A stretch of 32,842 nt of DNA from Caulobacterales bacterium (GCA_947475655.1 CANJOB010000011.1:1-32842); one strand, 5' to 3'; shown: positions 8,438 to 17,798, numbered from the stretch's first letter. The notes: generated by a model not told the origin, from the letters alone. Numbers and translations: made by a program.

Positions 8438-9885
8438 GCCGCCTCGAAGGATTTGGAACGATCCGGCTCTAACGCGCCAGACAGGGCGTTGGGGCCAAGC
8501 TTGTCGATCCGCACCGGGACGATCCGGCCGATCAGGCGCTCGTCGCCGTCCAGGTGCACCGCCTGCAGATAGGGGCTGCGGCCGCCGATCTGGCCGGCAT
8601 GACGGCCCTTGCGCTCGATCAGCACATTGAGGGTGCGGCCGACCTGGGCGGCGTTGAAGGCCTGGCGCAGGGCCTCAATCAGGGCGTTCAGCCGCGCCAG
8701 GCGCTCGGCCTTCACCGCCTCGTCGACCTGGCTGCTCATGGCGGCGGCGGGGGTGCCGGGGCGGCGCGAATATTTGAAGGTGAAGGCGCTGGCGTAGTTC
8801 GCCGCCTCCACCAGGGCCAGGGTGGCCTCGAAGTCGGCGTCGCTCTCGCCGGGGAAGCCGACGATGAAGTCGCCGCTCAGGGCCAGGTCGGGCCGTTGCG
8901 CGCGGATGCGTCCCACCAGCGCCAGATAGCTGTCGCCGGTGTGGCCCCGGTTCATGGCTTTCAGGATGCGGTCCGACCCCGACTGCACCGGCAGGTGCAG
9001 GTAGGGCATCAGGGCCTCGATCTCGCCGTGGGCGGCGATCAGGTCGTCGCGCATGTCCGACGGGTGGCTGGTGGTGTAGCGGATGCGGTCCAGGCCATCG
9101 ATCCTGGAAAGCGCCCGGGCCAGGTCGGCCAGGCCGCCGATCTCGCTGGCGTAGGCGTTGACGTTCTGGCCCAGCAGGGTGACCTCGCGCACGCCCTGAT
9201 CGGCCAGCGCCTGGGCCTCAGCCAGAATGGCGGCGGCCGGGCGCGACCATTCGGGGCCGCGGGTGTAGGGCACGACGCAGAAGCTGCAGAATTTGTCGCA
9301 GCCCTCCTGCACGGTGAGGAAGGCGGTGACGCCGTTGACCTGGCGCTCGGCCCCGCCGGCGCTTAAGGCGTCGAACTTGGCCTCCGGGGCGAAGTCGGCC
9401 GACAGGGCCTCGCCGTCGGCGCGGTGGGCGCGGGCGATCAGCTCGGGCAGCTGGTGATAGGCTTGTGGTCCGACCACCAGATCGACCGCCGGCTGGCGGC
9501 GCATGATCTCGGCGCCCTCGGCCTGGGCGACACAGCCGGCGACGGCGATCTTCATCCGCCCGCCTGTTTCGGCCTTCATGGCCTTCAGCTTGCCCAGCTC
9601 GGAGAACACCTTCTCGGTGGCCCGCTCGCGGATGTGGCAGGTGTTGAGCACCACCAGATCGGCGCCCTCGGGACTGTCGGTCAGGCCATAGCCCAGCGGG
9701 CGCAGCACATCGGCCATGCGCTCGCTGTCATAGACGTTCATCTGACAGCCGTAGGTCTTGATGTAGAGCCGCCGGGGCGGGGCGGCTTTGACTTCTTCCC
9801 CCAGAGCGCCTATGCGCTCTAGATCTTTCTGTGCGCGCATTTCTTCACGCGAACCGGTTTCCACTTCGCTCGAAATGCGCGTCAT
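8434..9885 (-). CDS. miaB: tRNA-2-methylthio-N6-dimethylallyladenosine synthase MiaB
   Basis: MiaB is a radical-SAM methylthiotransferase that thiomethylates i6A37 in tRNA. Domains in order: UPF0004 with cluster cysteines in [16 protein letters not shown] (Cys47), [15 protein letters not shown] (Cys83) and [10 protein letters not shown] (Cys118); radical SAM with C-x3-C-x2-C as [17 protein letters not shown] (Cys196, 200, 203); and a TRAM domain at the end. The 483-residue length follows from ATG at 9885, whose ATGA overlaps the fur stop. ATG at residue 16 is an alternative. Oddity: residues about 2-28 are encoded by a palindromic element (9803-9880) that looks like an intergenic repeat, so the N-terminus is probably a late addition. 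Confidence 0.95.
   Translation of the reverse strand: MTRISSEVETGSREEMRAQKDLERIGALGEEVKAAPPRRLYIKTYGCQMNVYDSERMADVLRPLGYGLTDSPEGADLVVLNTCHIRERATEKVFSELGKLKAMKAETGGRMKIAVAGCVAQAEGAEIMRRQPAVDLVVGPQAYHQLPELIARAHRADGEALSADFAPEAKFDALSAGGAERQVNGVTAFLTVQEGCDKFCSFCVVPYTRGPEWSRPAAAILAEAQALADQGVREVTLLGQNVNAYASEIGGLADLARALSRIDGLDRIRYTTSHPSDMRDDLIAAHGEIEALMPYLHLPVQSGSDRILKAMNRGHTGDSYLALVGRIRAQRPDLALSGDFIVGFPGESDADFEATLALVEAANYASAFTFKYSRRPGTPAAAMSSQVDEAVKAERLARLNALIEALRQAFNAAQVGRTLNVLIERKGRHAGQIGGRSPYLQAVHLDGDERLIGRIVPVRIDKLGPNALSGALEPDRSKSFEAA
9803..9880. repeat. Palindromic repeat element inside the miaB 5' coding region
   Basis: Two dyads lie side by side. AGAGCGC (9803-9809) pairs with GCGCTCT (9814-9820), and GCGCATTTC (9835-9843) pairs with GAAATGCGC (9872-9880) around a GAACCGG-containing centre. 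The GCTCTAGA edge and the GAACCGGTTT core resemble dispersed alphaproteobacterial intergenic repeats. Here the element lies in frame within the first 28 codons of miaB. Confidence 0.65.
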
Positions 9886-10289
9886 TCCTCGATCGGAACG
9901 CCGTACAGCTCCAGCCGGTGGTCGATCAGCTTGTAGCCCAGACGCTTGGCGATGGCGTTCTGCAGCGCCTCGATCTCGTCGTCGGTGAACTCCACCACCT
10001 TGCCGGTCTTCATGTCGATCAGGTGGTCGTGGTGGTGATCGGGCACTTCCTCGTAGCGCGAGCGGCCGTCGCGGAAATCGTGGCGCTCGATGATGCCGCT
10101 CTCCTCGAACAGCCGCACGGTGCGGTACACCGTGGCGATGGAGATGTGCGGGTCGATGGCGTGGGCGCGCCGGTGCAGCCCCTCCACGTCCGGATGGTCC
10201 TCGGCGCGCGACAGCACGCGGGCGATGACCCGGCGCTGCTCGGTCATCCGCATGCCTTTTTCGATGCACAGCTTTTCGAGGCGATCCAA
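9882..10289 (-). CDS. fur: Ferric uptake regulator Fur
   Basis: An iron-responsive dimeric repressor of 135 residues. The winged helix occupies residues 1-80 ([20 protein letters not shown], then [20 protein letters not shown]). The metal-binding dimerisation half contains the histidine cluster [20 protein letters not shown]. The C-terminal Cys-x2-Cys motifs of E. coli Fur are absent, as is usual in Caulobacter-type Fur. The start is TTG at 10289 with GGAG 6 bases upstream. The stop overlaps the miaB ATG (ATGA), placing an iron regulator directly ahead of an iron-sulfur tRNA-modifying enzyme. Confidence 0.95.
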   Translation of the reverse strand: MDRLEKLCIEKGMRMTEQRRVIARVLSRAEDHPDVEGLHRRAHAIDPHISIATVYRTVRLFEESGIIERHDFRDGRSRYEEVPDHHHDHLIDMKTGKVVEFTDDEIEALQNAIAKRLGYKLIDHRLELYGVPIEE

Positions 10290-10320
10290 GGGAAGCTCCA
10301 GGACGGGGGGCGGTCGTTTT

Positions 10321-10770
10321 TCAGCTTATAGTCGGCGGCGGCGGCGCTGTTAAGGAAAGACGCATCAAGAGGGCGTCCTCGCGATCCCCGTCCGTTTCGT
10401 AGTAGCCCCTGCGCAGGCCTGCGTCCTCGAAACCGGCGGCCCGATACAACCCGACGGCGGCGTGGTTGCGGCTGGAAACCTCCAGGAACATTTCCGTTGA
10501 TCCGGCCTCCGACGCTCGGGTCAGGGCCGCGCCGAGCAGGGCTTTCGCCAGGCCCCGGCGGCGCTGGGCGGTGGCCACGGCCAGGGTCAGGATCTCCGAC
10601 TCGCCGGCCACACCGCGCCAAAGGATGAAGCCGTCCTGCCCGGCGATCAGCCCCGCCACGGTGGGGTCGCCCAGGAAAACCTCGAAGGTTTCCTCGCTCC
10701 AGGGCCGGGGAAACGAGCCCGCGTGCAGCGCCGCCAGCAGGGCTGCGTCCACTGTCGCCGCCTCACGCAT
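10321..10770 (-). CDS. rimI: Ribosomal-protein-alanine N-acetyltransferase RimI-like
   Basis: A GNAT-fold acetyltransferase of 149 residues. It carries the acetyl-CoA-binding motif A as LTLAVATAQRRRGLAKALLG (R-R-x-G-x-A), motif B as EVSSRNHAAVGLYRAAGFED, and the typical end RRGYYETDGDREDALLMRL. RimI acetylates the N-terminus of ribosomal protein S18 in E. coli; the family assignment is firm, the substrate inferred. The start is ATG at 10770, overlapping the last 8 bases of tsaB. The tsaB-rimI pair is a widely conserved operon. Confidence 0.92.
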   Translation of the reverse strand: MREAATVDAALLAALHAGSFPRPWSEETFEVFLGDPTVAGLIAGQDGFILWRGVAGESEILTLAVATAQRRRGLAKALLGAALTRASEAGSTEMFLEVSSRNHAAVGLYRAAGFEDAGLRRGYYETDGDREDALLMRLSLTAPPPPTIS

Positions 10771-11365
10771 AGGCGTGGCGCATATAGACCGGATCGGCGG
10801 GGATGAGCGGGTCGCGGGCGCCCAGCAGGGCCACCAGCGTCGGGTCGCAGGCCTCCGGCATGACCTGCCGTGCGGCGGGGAAGGCGGCGGCCAGCAAGGC
10901 CGCGCCGTCGCCGATCAGCACCTGGGGCGCCTCCAGCCGGCCGGCGGCTTCGATGTCCAGCGTCACGGCGTCGTCGGCCGGCGCGCCATCCTGGAAAGCC
11001 TGGCAGTGGACCTGGCCGGCGCGGGCGTCCAGGACGGCCAGGACGCGGCCGTTGCCTCCCTGGCGGCCGAGCGTCTCCAGCACCCCGACCCCGGCGCAGG
11101 GCCTGTCCAGCGCGACGCTCAGGCCCTTGGCGAAGGCCAGGCCGATGCGCAGGCCGGTGAAGGAGCCCGGGCCGACGGTGACGGCGATGCGGTCGAGGTC
11201 GGAAAATCTCAGGCCGGCGGCTTTCATAAGCTCATCGGTCATGCCGGCGATGCGCTCCTGATGGCCGCGCTGCATCGGCTCGACCGCGCGGCTCAGCACC
11301 TCGCCGTCGCGGACCACGGCCCCGGCGCAGGCGGACAGGCAGGTATCGAGGGCGAGGACGATCAC
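10763..11365 (-). CDS. tsaB: tRNA threonylcarbamoyladenosine biosynthesis protein TsaB
   Basis: TsaB is the non-catalytic ASKHA-fold partner of TsaD in forming t6A37 on ANN-decoding tRNAs. Seen: the N-terminal VLALDTCLSACAGAVV, the histidine-bearing MQRGHQERIAGMTDELM, and the conserved VTVGPGSFTGLRIGLAFAKG near residues 63-82. It has 200 residues. The start is GTG at 11365. It lies 13 bases after the nfu-like gene and overlaps rimI by 8 bases, so it belongs to the same minus-strand operon. Confidence 0.95.
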   Translation of the reverse strand: MIVLALDTCLSACAGAVVRDGEVLSRAVEPMQRGHQERIAGMTDELMKAAGLRFSDLDRIAVTVGPGSFTGLRIGLAFAKGLSVALDRPCAGVGVLETLGRQGGNGRVLAVLDARAGQVHCQAFQDGAPADDAVTLDIEAAGRLEAPQVLIGDGAALLAAAFPAARQVMPEACDPTLVALLGARDPLIPADPVYMRHAYA

Positions 11366-11378
11366 CCGATCGTCCGCC

Positions 11379-11942
11379 TTACAGCGTGGCTTCGACGGCG
11401 GTCACTTCCGGCACGTAGTGCTTGAGCATGTTCTCGACCCCGGCTTTCAGGGTCATGGCCGAGGACGGGCAGCCCGAGCAGGCGCCGCGCATGTGCAGGT
11501 AGACGACGCCGGTCTCAGGGTTGAAGCGGTCGAAGACGATGTCGCCGCCGTCCTGGGCCACGGCGGGGCGGATCTTGGCGTCGAGCAATTCCTTGATCTC
11601 GGCCACCACCTGGGCTGTGTCGCCCTCATAGACGGTCTCGTCGGCGGTTCCGTCCTCGCGCAGCAGGACCGGGCGGCCGCTGGTGAAGTGATCCATCACC
11701 GCCGCCAGCACCGGGGCCTTCAGATGGGCCCAGTCGCGGTCGTCGCGCTTGCCCACGGTGAGGAAGTCGCCGCCGAGATAGACCTTCGTCACCCCGTCGA
11801 GGGCGAACAGGGCGCTGGCCAGGGGCGAGCGGGCGGCGGCCTCGGCGTCGGGGAATTCGACCCCGCCGTCGTCGAGCACGGCGCGGCCGGGCAGGAACTT
11901 CAGCACCTGCGGATTGGGCGTGGCTTCGGTCTGGATGAACAT
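11379..11942 (-). CDS. Nfu-type iron-sulfur cluster scaffold/carrier (NifU C-terminal domain)
   Basis: A 187-residue protein with two domains: Nfu_N (MFIQTEATPNPQVLKFLPGR to about residue 90) and a C-terminal NifU-like domain containing RPAVAQDGGDIVF and the cluster-binding C-x2-C in MRGACSGCPSSAMTLKAGVE. Proteins of this type hold and deliver 4Fe-4S clusters to target apoproteins, and are common in alphaproteobacteria and mitochondria (Nfu1). The start ATG at 11942 is the family start. The gene lies upstream of tsaB and downstream of trpS, with a GGCGCT/AGCGCC hairpin between it and trpS. Confidence 0.94.
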   Translation of the reverse strand: MFIQTEATPNPQVLKFLPGRAVLDDGGVEFPDAEAAARSPLASALFALDGVTKVYLGGDFLTVGKRDDRDWAHLKAPVLAAVMDHFTSGRPVLLREDGTADETVYEGDTAQVVAEIKELLDAKIRPAVAQDGGDIVFDRFNPETGVVYLHMRGACSGCPSSAMTLKAGVENMLKHYVPEVTAVEATL

Positions 11943-11953
11943 GGGGGATAAAT

Positions 11954-11967
11954 GGCGCTAGAGCGCC
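11954..11967. repeat. Small perfect inverted repeat between trpS and nfu
   Basis: GGCGCT and AGCGCC flank an AG centre, just upstream of the nfu-like start codon. It contains the GCTAGAGC sequence seen at the edges of other palindromes in the window. It may be a repeat fragment; there is no U-tract. Confidence 0.4.
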
Positions 11968-12001
11968 GACTCCGCAAGTTTCCTCAATTCCGAGCGGGTT
12001 T

Positions 12002-13036
12002 TCAGGCCCCCCAGAACCCCACGAGCTTGCGCACCTCGTCGACCACCGGGCGGGCGACCTGACGGGCGCGGGCGGCGCCGGTGGCGAGGATGGAGTCGAT
12101 CTCGCCCGGGTCGTTCATGTAGTCGCGCATCTTCGCCGTCACCGGGCCCATGGTGGCGACCACCAGGTCGGCCAGCACCGGTTTGAAGGTCCCGAAGCCC
12201 TGGCCGGCGTATTCGGTCAGGACATCGAGCTTGGTGCGCTCGGACAGGGCCGCGAAGATGCCGACCAGGTTGTCGGCCTCGGGGCGGGTCGCCAGTTCCT
12301 CCAGAGTCTCCGGCAGGGGCGCCGGATCGGTGCGGGCCTTGCGGATCTTCTGCGCGATGGTGTCGGAATCGTCGGTCAGGTTGATGCGCGAATAGTCGCT
12401 CTCGTCCGACTTGCTCATCTTGGCCGAGCCGTCGCGTAAGGACATCACCCGCGCCCCCGGCCCCTGCACCAGCGGGTCGGGCAGGGGGAAGAAGCCTGGG
12501 GCGTCGTAGTCGTGGTTGAACTTGGCGGCGATGTCGCGGGTCAGTTCCAGGTGCTGTTTCTGGTCCTCGCCGACCGGCACGTGCGTGGCCTTGTAGACCA
12601 GGATGTCGGCCGCCTGCAGCACCGGATAGGTGTAGAGGCCGACGCTGGAGCGCTCCTTGTGCTTGCCGCTCTTCTCCTTGAACTGGGTCATGCGGTCGAG
12701 CCAGCCCAGGCGGGCGACGCAGTTGAAGATCCAGGCCAGTTCGGCGTGCTCCGGCACGGCGGACTGCGGGAAGATCGCCGCCTTGGCCGGGTCGAGGCCG
12801 GCGGCGAGATAGGCGGCCGCGATCTCGCGGGTCTGGGCGGCCAGTTTCGCCGGCTCCTGCCACACGGTGATGGCGTGCATGTCGGCGACGAAGATGAAGG
12901 TCGGCTGCCCGTGCTGCAGCCGGGCGAACTTCACCAGGGCGCCCAGGTAGTTGCCCAGGTGCAGGGCGCCGGACGGCTGCACGCCGCTCAGCACGCGCTG
13001 CGGGCCGGTGTAGGCGACGGGGGCATGGTCGGTCAT
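12002..13036 (-). CDS. trpS: Tryptophanyl-tRNA synthetase TrpS
   Basis: A class Ic aminoacyl-tRNA synthetase that charges tRNA-Trp. The 344-residue protein begins with the substrate motif [20 protein letters not shown] (a HIGH-type signature), continues with FVADMHAIT and [11 protein letters not shown], and carries the KMSKS loop exactly ([15 protein letters not shown], near residues 205-219). The ATG start is at 13036. It lies between murJ (43-base gap) and nfu on the minus strand. Confidence 0.97.
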   Translation of the reverse strand: MTDHAPVAYTGPQRVLSGVQPSGALHLGNYLGALVKFARLQHGQPTFIFVADMHAITVWQEPAKLAAQTREIAAAYLAAGLDPAKAAIFPQSAVPEHAELAWIFNCVARLGWLDRMTQFKEKSGKHKERSSVGLYTYPVLQAADILVYKATHVPVGEDQKQHLELTRDIAAKFNHDYDAPGFFPLPDPLVQGPGARVMSLRDGSAKMSKSDESDYSRINLTDDSDTIAQKIRKARTDPAPLPETLEELATRPEADNLVGIFAALSERTKLDVLTEYAGQGFGTFKPVLADLVVATMGPVTAKMRDYMNDPGEIDSILATGAARARQVARPVVDEVRKLVGFWGA

Positions 13037-13079
13037 GGCGCGGCTCTAACCGGTCCGGCCCGGCGCCACAAGTTCGCTC

Positions 13080-14699
13080 CTAGAGCAGACCGGGTCCCGA
13101 GGGGGTGTTGCCGAGGTCTTCCTCCACCGGCCCGGTGCGGCGGCGCAGGGCGGCCTTCACCTCGGCGAGCTTGAGGCCCCCCGTGGCGAACAGCAGCGGC
13201 AGGTAGGCGAGGCCGCCGACGGCCACGGTCAGGGCCAGGGCGATCTCCTTGGCCCCGACGGCCTTGCCGTTGAGGTGGAACAGCTGGAACGGCTCCTCGA
13301 TCAAGGCGCGCCAGTGGCCGGCGGCGATCAGCATCGCGGCCAGGACCGCCGTCGCCACGCCGATCCGCGCCAGCCGCGACCAGGTCGCCTTCGTCGGGCT
13401 GTAGTCGCCGCGCCGGCTCAGACGCAGCGCCATCTGGCCGACGTTTATCCAGGAGGCAAGGGCGGTGGCGGCGGCGATGCCGGGCACGCCAATGACCTGA
13501 AACAGCGCCACGCCGAGCACGATATTCACCACCATGGAGATCAGGGCGAAGCGCATCGGCGACTTGGTGTCCTGGCGGGCGAAATAGGCGCGCGAATAGA
13601 GCTGCTGCAGCACAAACGCCGGGGTGCCCAGGCCGTAGAAGAACAGCGCCGCCGCCGTCTGCTGTCCGTCGAAGGCGGTGAACTGCCCGCGCACATAGAG
13701 GGCGTCGGAGAGGAAGCCCGGGATCGCCGCCATGGCCGCCGCCGCCGGCAGGGTCAGGGCCATGGCGAAGGTCACCGCCTGGTCCATCGACGATTGCGCC
13801 GAGGCCTGGTCGCCCGAATGCACGGCGCGCGACAGGCGCGGCAGCAGGGCCACGCCGATGGCGACGCCGACCAGGCCCAGCGGCAACTGGTAGAGCCGGT
13901 CCGCCGTGGCCAGCCAGGTGCGGCCGCCGTTCTCGAAACTGGCCAGGTTGGAGGAGACGAAGATGTTGACCTGCACCGCGCTGGCGGCGATGGCGCCCGG
14001 CACGGCGCGGCCGACCAGCTCCTTCACCGCGGGCGTCAGGGTCGGCAGCCGCCAGCGGATGCGCGCGCCGGTGCGCTTGACCCCCCAGGCCAGCAGGATC
14101 GCCTGCAGCACCCCGGCGACGATCACGGCGATGGAGCAGGCGTAGGCGGCGGCGACCGGGTCGTGCTGCGGGATCACGGCGACGAGCAGGCAGAGGTTCA
14201 GCACCACCGGCGCCACGGCTGACAGCACAAACCGCCCGCGCGTGTTCAAGACCCCCGACATCAGGGCGACGATGGCCATGCAGGGCAGGTAGGGCATGGT
14301 GATCTGGGTCAGGATCACCGCCAGTTTGAACTTCACCGGGTCGTCGGCGAAGCCGAAGTTGATGCCGTACATCAGCCACGGCATGGCCAGGCAGCAGACC
14401 ACGGTCAGCACGATGGTGGCGGCGGCGATGGTGGCCATGGCGTCGCCGGCCAGGCGGTCGGCGGTCTCCTCGCCATCGATCTCCAACGACTTGGAATAGG
14501 CCGGCACGAAGGCGGCGGCGAAGGCCCCCTCGGCGAAGATGCGGCGGAACAGGTTGGGGAAGGCCAGGGCGGTCTGGAAGGCGTCGGCGGCGGGGGTGGC
14601 GCTGGCGCCCAGTTTGGCGGTGATGAAGACGTCGCGGGCGAAACCGAGGAAGCGGCTGACCAGGGTCAGGGACGAGAAGATCATCGAGGAGCGGATCAT
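13080..14699 (-). CDS. murJ: Lipid II flippase MurJ
   Basis: MurJ moves lipid II across the inner membrane for peptidoglycan synthesis. The 539-residue protein has about 14 hydrophobic segments and the family N-terminus SSMIFSSLTLVSRFLGFARD, then IFAEGAFAAAFVPAYS and the conserved RRGDYSP block in the second half. Start: the frame is open to 14741, but AGGAGG lies 5 bases before the ATG at 14699, which also fits the family. It sits 50 bases downstream of glnD and just upstream of trpS. The cytosolic C-terminus ends in a short charged tail. Confidence 0.95.
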   Translation of the reverse strand: MIRSSMIFSSLTLVSRFLGFARDVFITAKLGASATPAADAFQTALAFPNLFRRIFAEGAFAAAFVPAYSKSLEIDGEETADRLAGDAMATIAAATIVLTVVCCLAMPWLMYGINFGFADDPVKFKLAVILTQITMPYLPCMAIVALMSGVLNTRGRFVLSAVAPVVLNLCLLVAVIPQHDPVAAAYACSIAVIVAGVLQAILLAWGVKRTGARIRWRLPTLTPAVKELVGRAVPGAIAASAVQVNIFVSSNLASFENGGRTWLATADRLYQLPLGLVGVAIGVALLPRLSRAVHSGDQASAQSSMDQAVTFAMALTLPAAAAMAAIPGFLSDALYVRGQFTAFDGQQTAAALFFYGLGTPAFVLQQLYSRAYFARQDTKSPMRFALISMVVNIVLGVALFQVIGVPGIAAATALASWINVGQMALRLSRRGDYSPTKATWSRLARIGVATAVLAAMLIAAGHWRALIEEPFQLFHLNGKAVGAKEIALALTVAVGGLAYLPLLFATGGLKLAEVKAALRRRTGPVEEDLGNTPSGPGLL

Positions 14700-14749
14700 T
14701 CCGCCCTCCTTGACCAGTTCCTTCTTAGCGCCCCCGCCCATCTAAGCCC

Positions 14750-17584
14750 CTAGCGCGCCGCGCTGGCCCGCGCCCGCTGCAGGCGCGGCTGGGCCGTGTC
14801 CGGCTCGGGGGTGTCCATGGCCGCCAGCAGGCTGGCCTTGAGGGCGGCGATGCGCTTGGCGTCGGTCAGTTTGCCGCCGCTCAGGGTCTGCACATAGAAG
14901 GCGTCGACCGCCCGCTCGCCGTAGTTGTCGATGTGCGCCGACTGGATCGACAGCCCCGCCTTGGCCAGCACCCGCGCCAGGGCCTCCATCACGCCGGGCC
15001 GGTCGCGGCCCGAGGCCTCGACCACGGTCGAATGTTCGGAGGAGTCGTTGTCGACGGCCACCGAGGGGGCGATGGAGAAGGCCGCCGCCCGGCCCAGCTC
15101 ATAGGGCCGCCGCGCCTCGAGCTTCGATGTCTCGCCGCGCGCCGCCGCCTCCAGCACCTGGCCCAGCCGCTGCAGCAGCCGCGGGTTGTCGCAGCCGAAC
15201 GGCTCGCCGGTGACGTCCTGCACATAGAAGGCGTCGAGCGCCTGGCCCGAGCGGGAGGTGAAGACCCGCGCCCCGACCACATTGGCGCCCAGGCTGTTGA
15301 TGGCCAGTGCCAGGTCGGCGAACAGGCCCGGCCGGTCCTTGGCGGCCACCACCACCTCGGCGGCGTTGACCGCGCGGTCGATGCGCGCCTCCGCCGCCGC
15401 CCCGCCTTCCGCCGCCGCGCGGCGCGACAGGCCGGCGTGGGCGATCAGCTGGCTGGTGGGGAAGGCGACGAAATAGGCGTCTTCAAGTTCGGCGGCCCAG
15501 GTTTCCGCGGGCGGGTCGGCGGCCAGCAGTTCGGCGCGGGCGCCGGCGGCCTGTTCGGCATGGTGGCGGCGCACATTCGCCGCGCCCTCGGCGCCGCGTC
15601 CGCCGCGGAACACCGCCTCGGTGGCGGCGTAAAGCTCGCGCAGCAGCTGGCCTTTCCAGCCGTTCCACACGCCGGGGCCCACCGCGCGGATGTCGGCCAC
15701 GGTGATCACCAGCAGCAGGCGAAGGCGTTCGGGGTTCTCGACGATCTTGGCGAAGGCGGCGACGGTGCCGGGGTCGGCCACGTCGCGCTTCTGGGCGAAG
15801 TCGCTCATCACCAGGTGGTGCTCGACCAGCCAGGCGGTCAGGTCGACCTTGGCCTTGTCCATGCCCATGCGCTCGGTCACCGCGCGGGCCGCGCGGGCGC
15901 CGCCGATCTCCTGCCCGTCCGGTCCGCCCTTGCCGGTGTCGTGCAGCAGCATGGCCAGGAACAGCGTCTCGCGATCGTCGATCAGCGGCATGATCGAGGC
16001 CGACAGCGGATGCTCGTCGGCCAGCCGCCCGGCGACGATGTCGCTGATGGTCCCCACCGCCCGCAGGGTGTGCTCGTCCACCGTGTAGGAGTGGTACATG
16101 TTGAACTGCATCTGGGCGACGACGCGGCCGAATTCCGGGATGAAACGGCCCAGCACCCCGCTCTCGTTCATCAGGGTCAGGACGCGGTAGGTGTCGCGCC
16201 CGCGCGCCAGCACATCGAGGAACGCCTTTACCGCCTCGGGGTCCTTGCGCACGCGGGCGGTGATCAGGCCGAGACTCCGCGTCACCGCCGTGAAGGCTTC
16301 GGGATGGATGTCGAGGTCGCGCTGGTCGGCGACGTGGAACAGGCGGATAAGGTCGACCGGGTCGGACTCGAATACCGACGGGTCCTCGATATTGAGGCGG
16401 CCGTTCTCCTCGAAGAAGCCTTCGTGGTCGATGGTCTTGCGGCGGGTCTTGCCCGAGCGCGGCAGGAAGCGCGACAGGCCGCGCGGCTCCAGCTTGAGGT
16501 GGTTGGCCTCCAGGCTGGCGGTGAAGGCGCGGGTCAGGGCGCCGACCTCCTTGGCGATCAAGAAGTAGCGGCGGGTGAAGCGCTCCACCGCCGGCTGGTC
16601 GGCTCCGCTGCGGGTGCGGTCGCCATAGCCCATGCGGCGAGCGATCTCCGGCTGCAGGTCGAAGGTCAGGCGCTCTTCCGGCCGGCCGGTGGTGAAGTGC
16701 AGATGCGCGCGCACCGCGTGCAGGAAGTCGAGCGCGCGATTGAAAGTGCGGCGCTCGCGCTCGTCGAACATGTCGAGGCTGAACACATGATCGCTGTCGA
16801 CGCCGTGCAGGTATTCGGCGACCCAGATCAGGGTGTGCAGGTCGCGCAGACCGCCCTTCCCCTCCTTGACGTTGGGCTCGACCATGTAGCGGCTCATGCC
16901 GGCGCGGGCATGGCGCTCGTCGCGTTCCTTAAGCTTGGCGGCGACGAAGGCGGCGGCCGAGCCGGCGGGCTTGATCACCTCCTCGCGGAAGCGCTTGTCC
17001 AGGTCGCGCGCCAGGTCCTCGTCGCCGGTCAGGCGGCGGGCTTCCAGGATCGAGGTGCGGATGGTGAAGTCGGCCTTGGAGAGCTTGATGCACTGCTCCA
17101 CCGTGCGCGAAGCGTGGCCGACCTTGAACCCCAGGTCCCACAGCGCATAGAGCATGAACTCGATCACGCTCTCGGCGTGCGGCGTCTGTTTGTAGGGGCG
17201 CAGGAACAAGAGATCGAGGTCGCTGTAGGGAGCCAGGGTGCCCCGCCCGTAACCGCCCACCGCCAGCAGACACAGGCGCTCGCCCTCGGTCGGGTTGCGG
17301 GCGCGGAACATGTGCACGGTGGTGAAGTCGTACAGGGCGGTGACGACCGTGTCGGTCACCCCGCTGAGCAGCCGCGCGGTCTCGATGCCGCCGGCGCCGT
17401 TCTCTAATCTCTCCTTGGCGATCATCCGGCCGCGGAACAGCGACTGGCGCAGGATATCCAGCGCCCGGCGGCGCTGCTCGACCGGATCGCCCAGGGCGTC
17501 TAGCGCGGCGGCGGACAGGCGCGCGCGCAGGGCGTGGCCGTCGACGACGTATTCGAGCTTGGTGGGCTTGAGGCGGCGGGGCAT
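14750..17584 (-). CDS. glnD: Bifunctional [protein-PII] uridylyltransferase/uridylyl-removing enzyme GlnD
   Basis: GlnD senses glutamine and adds or removes UMP on PII proteins. Domains: nucleotidyltransferase with GGYGRGTLAPYSDLDLLFL (Asp122 and Asp124 as metal ligands); a linker with the EPNVKEGKGGLRDLHTLIW block near 236-255; an HD phosphohydrolase domain with His505 (YTVDEHT) and His548-Asp549 (AMLLHDTGKGG); and two ACT domains starting near residues 743 (VVVAAKDRPGLFADLALA) and 853 (TVVEASGRDRPGVMEALA). The 944-residue length is normal, and all catalytic residues are present. ATG start at 17584. A large palindromic region lies between it and mutS. Confidence 0.97.
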   Translation of the reverse strand: MPRRLKPTKLEYVVDGHALRARLSAAALDALGDPVEQRRRALDILRQSLFRGRMIAKERLENGAGGIETARLLSGVTDTVVTALYDFTTVHMFRARNPTEGERLCLLAVGGYGRGTLAPYSDLDLLFLRPYKQTPHAESVIEFMLYALWDLGFKVGHASRTVEQCIKLSKADFTIRTSILEARRLTGDEDLARDLDKRFREEVIKPAGSAAAFVAAKLKERDERHARAGMSRYMVEPNVKEGKGGLRDLHTLIWVAEYLHGVDSDHVFSLDMFDERERRTFNRALDFLHAVRAHLHFTTGRPEERLTFDLQPEIARRMGYGDRTRSGADQPAVERFTRRYFLIAKEVGALTRAFTASLEANHLKLEPRGLSRFLPRSGKTRRKTIDHEGFFEENGRLNIEDPSVFESDPVDLIRLFHVADQRDLDIHPEAFTAVTRSLGLITARVRKDPEAVKAFLDVLARGRDTYRVLTLMNESGVLGRFIPEFGRVVAQMQFNMYHSYTVDEHTLRAVGTISDIVAGRLADEHPLSASIMPLIDDRETLFLAMLLHDTGKGGPDGQEIGGARAARAVTERMGMDKAKVDLTAWLVEHHLVMSDFAQKRDVADPGTVAAFAKIVENPERLRLLLVITVADIRAVGPGVWNGWKGQLLRELYAATEAVFRGGRGAEGAANVRRHHAEQAAGARAELLAADPPAETWAAELEDAYFVAFPTSQLIAHAGLSRRAAAEGGAAAEARIDRAVNAAEVVVAAKDRPGLFADLALAINSLGANVVGARVFTSRSGQALDAFYVQDVTGEPFGCDNPRLLQRLGQVLEAAARGETSKLEARRPYELGRAAAFSIAPSVAVDNDSSEHSTVVEASGRDRPGVMEALARVLAKAGLSIQSAHIDNYGERAVDAFYVQTLSGGKLTDAKRIAALKASLLAAMDTPEPDTAQPRLQRARASAAR

Positions 17585-17690
17585 GGGCTCGCAGGGTTAC
17601 CGGTGTTCGCCCATCCATATAAGTGGGCGCGGGGGTTGTCGCAGGTTTAAGCGGGCGGCGCGGGCGAATGTCTTTCAAACGCCAGGAATG

Positions 17691-17788
17691 CTCCCTTCCC
17701 CCTTCATGGGGGAAGGGCGGGGGGTTGGGGGTGGCGGACAGCGGTTCACCCCCTATCCCAACCTTTCCCCCATCCAGGGGGAAAGGAG
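17691..17788. repeat. Large nested G/C palindrome between glnD and mutS
   Basis: The left half is CTCCCTTCCCCC...GGGGGTGG and the right half CACCCCC...GGGGGAAAGGAG, so the whole segment is an imperfect inverted repeat of about 98 bases. Each half contains its own smaller hairpin (CTTCCCCC/GGGGGAAG; CTTTCCCCC/GGGGGAAAG). It lies immediately downstream of the mutS stop and probably acts as a strong 3' structure. Its form matches dispersed repeats seen in Caulobacter-type genomes. Confidence 0.7.
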
Positions 17789-17798
17789 CTTGGCGCGG

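Noticed and set aside
9886-10269. Extension of the miaB frame upstream through fur
   Set aside because: It is antisense-free but out of frame with fur and Arg/Pro/His-rich; ATG 9885 overlaps the fur stop in the usual way.
14933-17407. 824-codon open frame opposite glnD, and similar long frames (2880-4625, 17295-19760, 75-728)
   Set aside because: They are antisense shadows produced by high GC at third positions; the translations are low-complexity and the opposite strand has full-length known genes.
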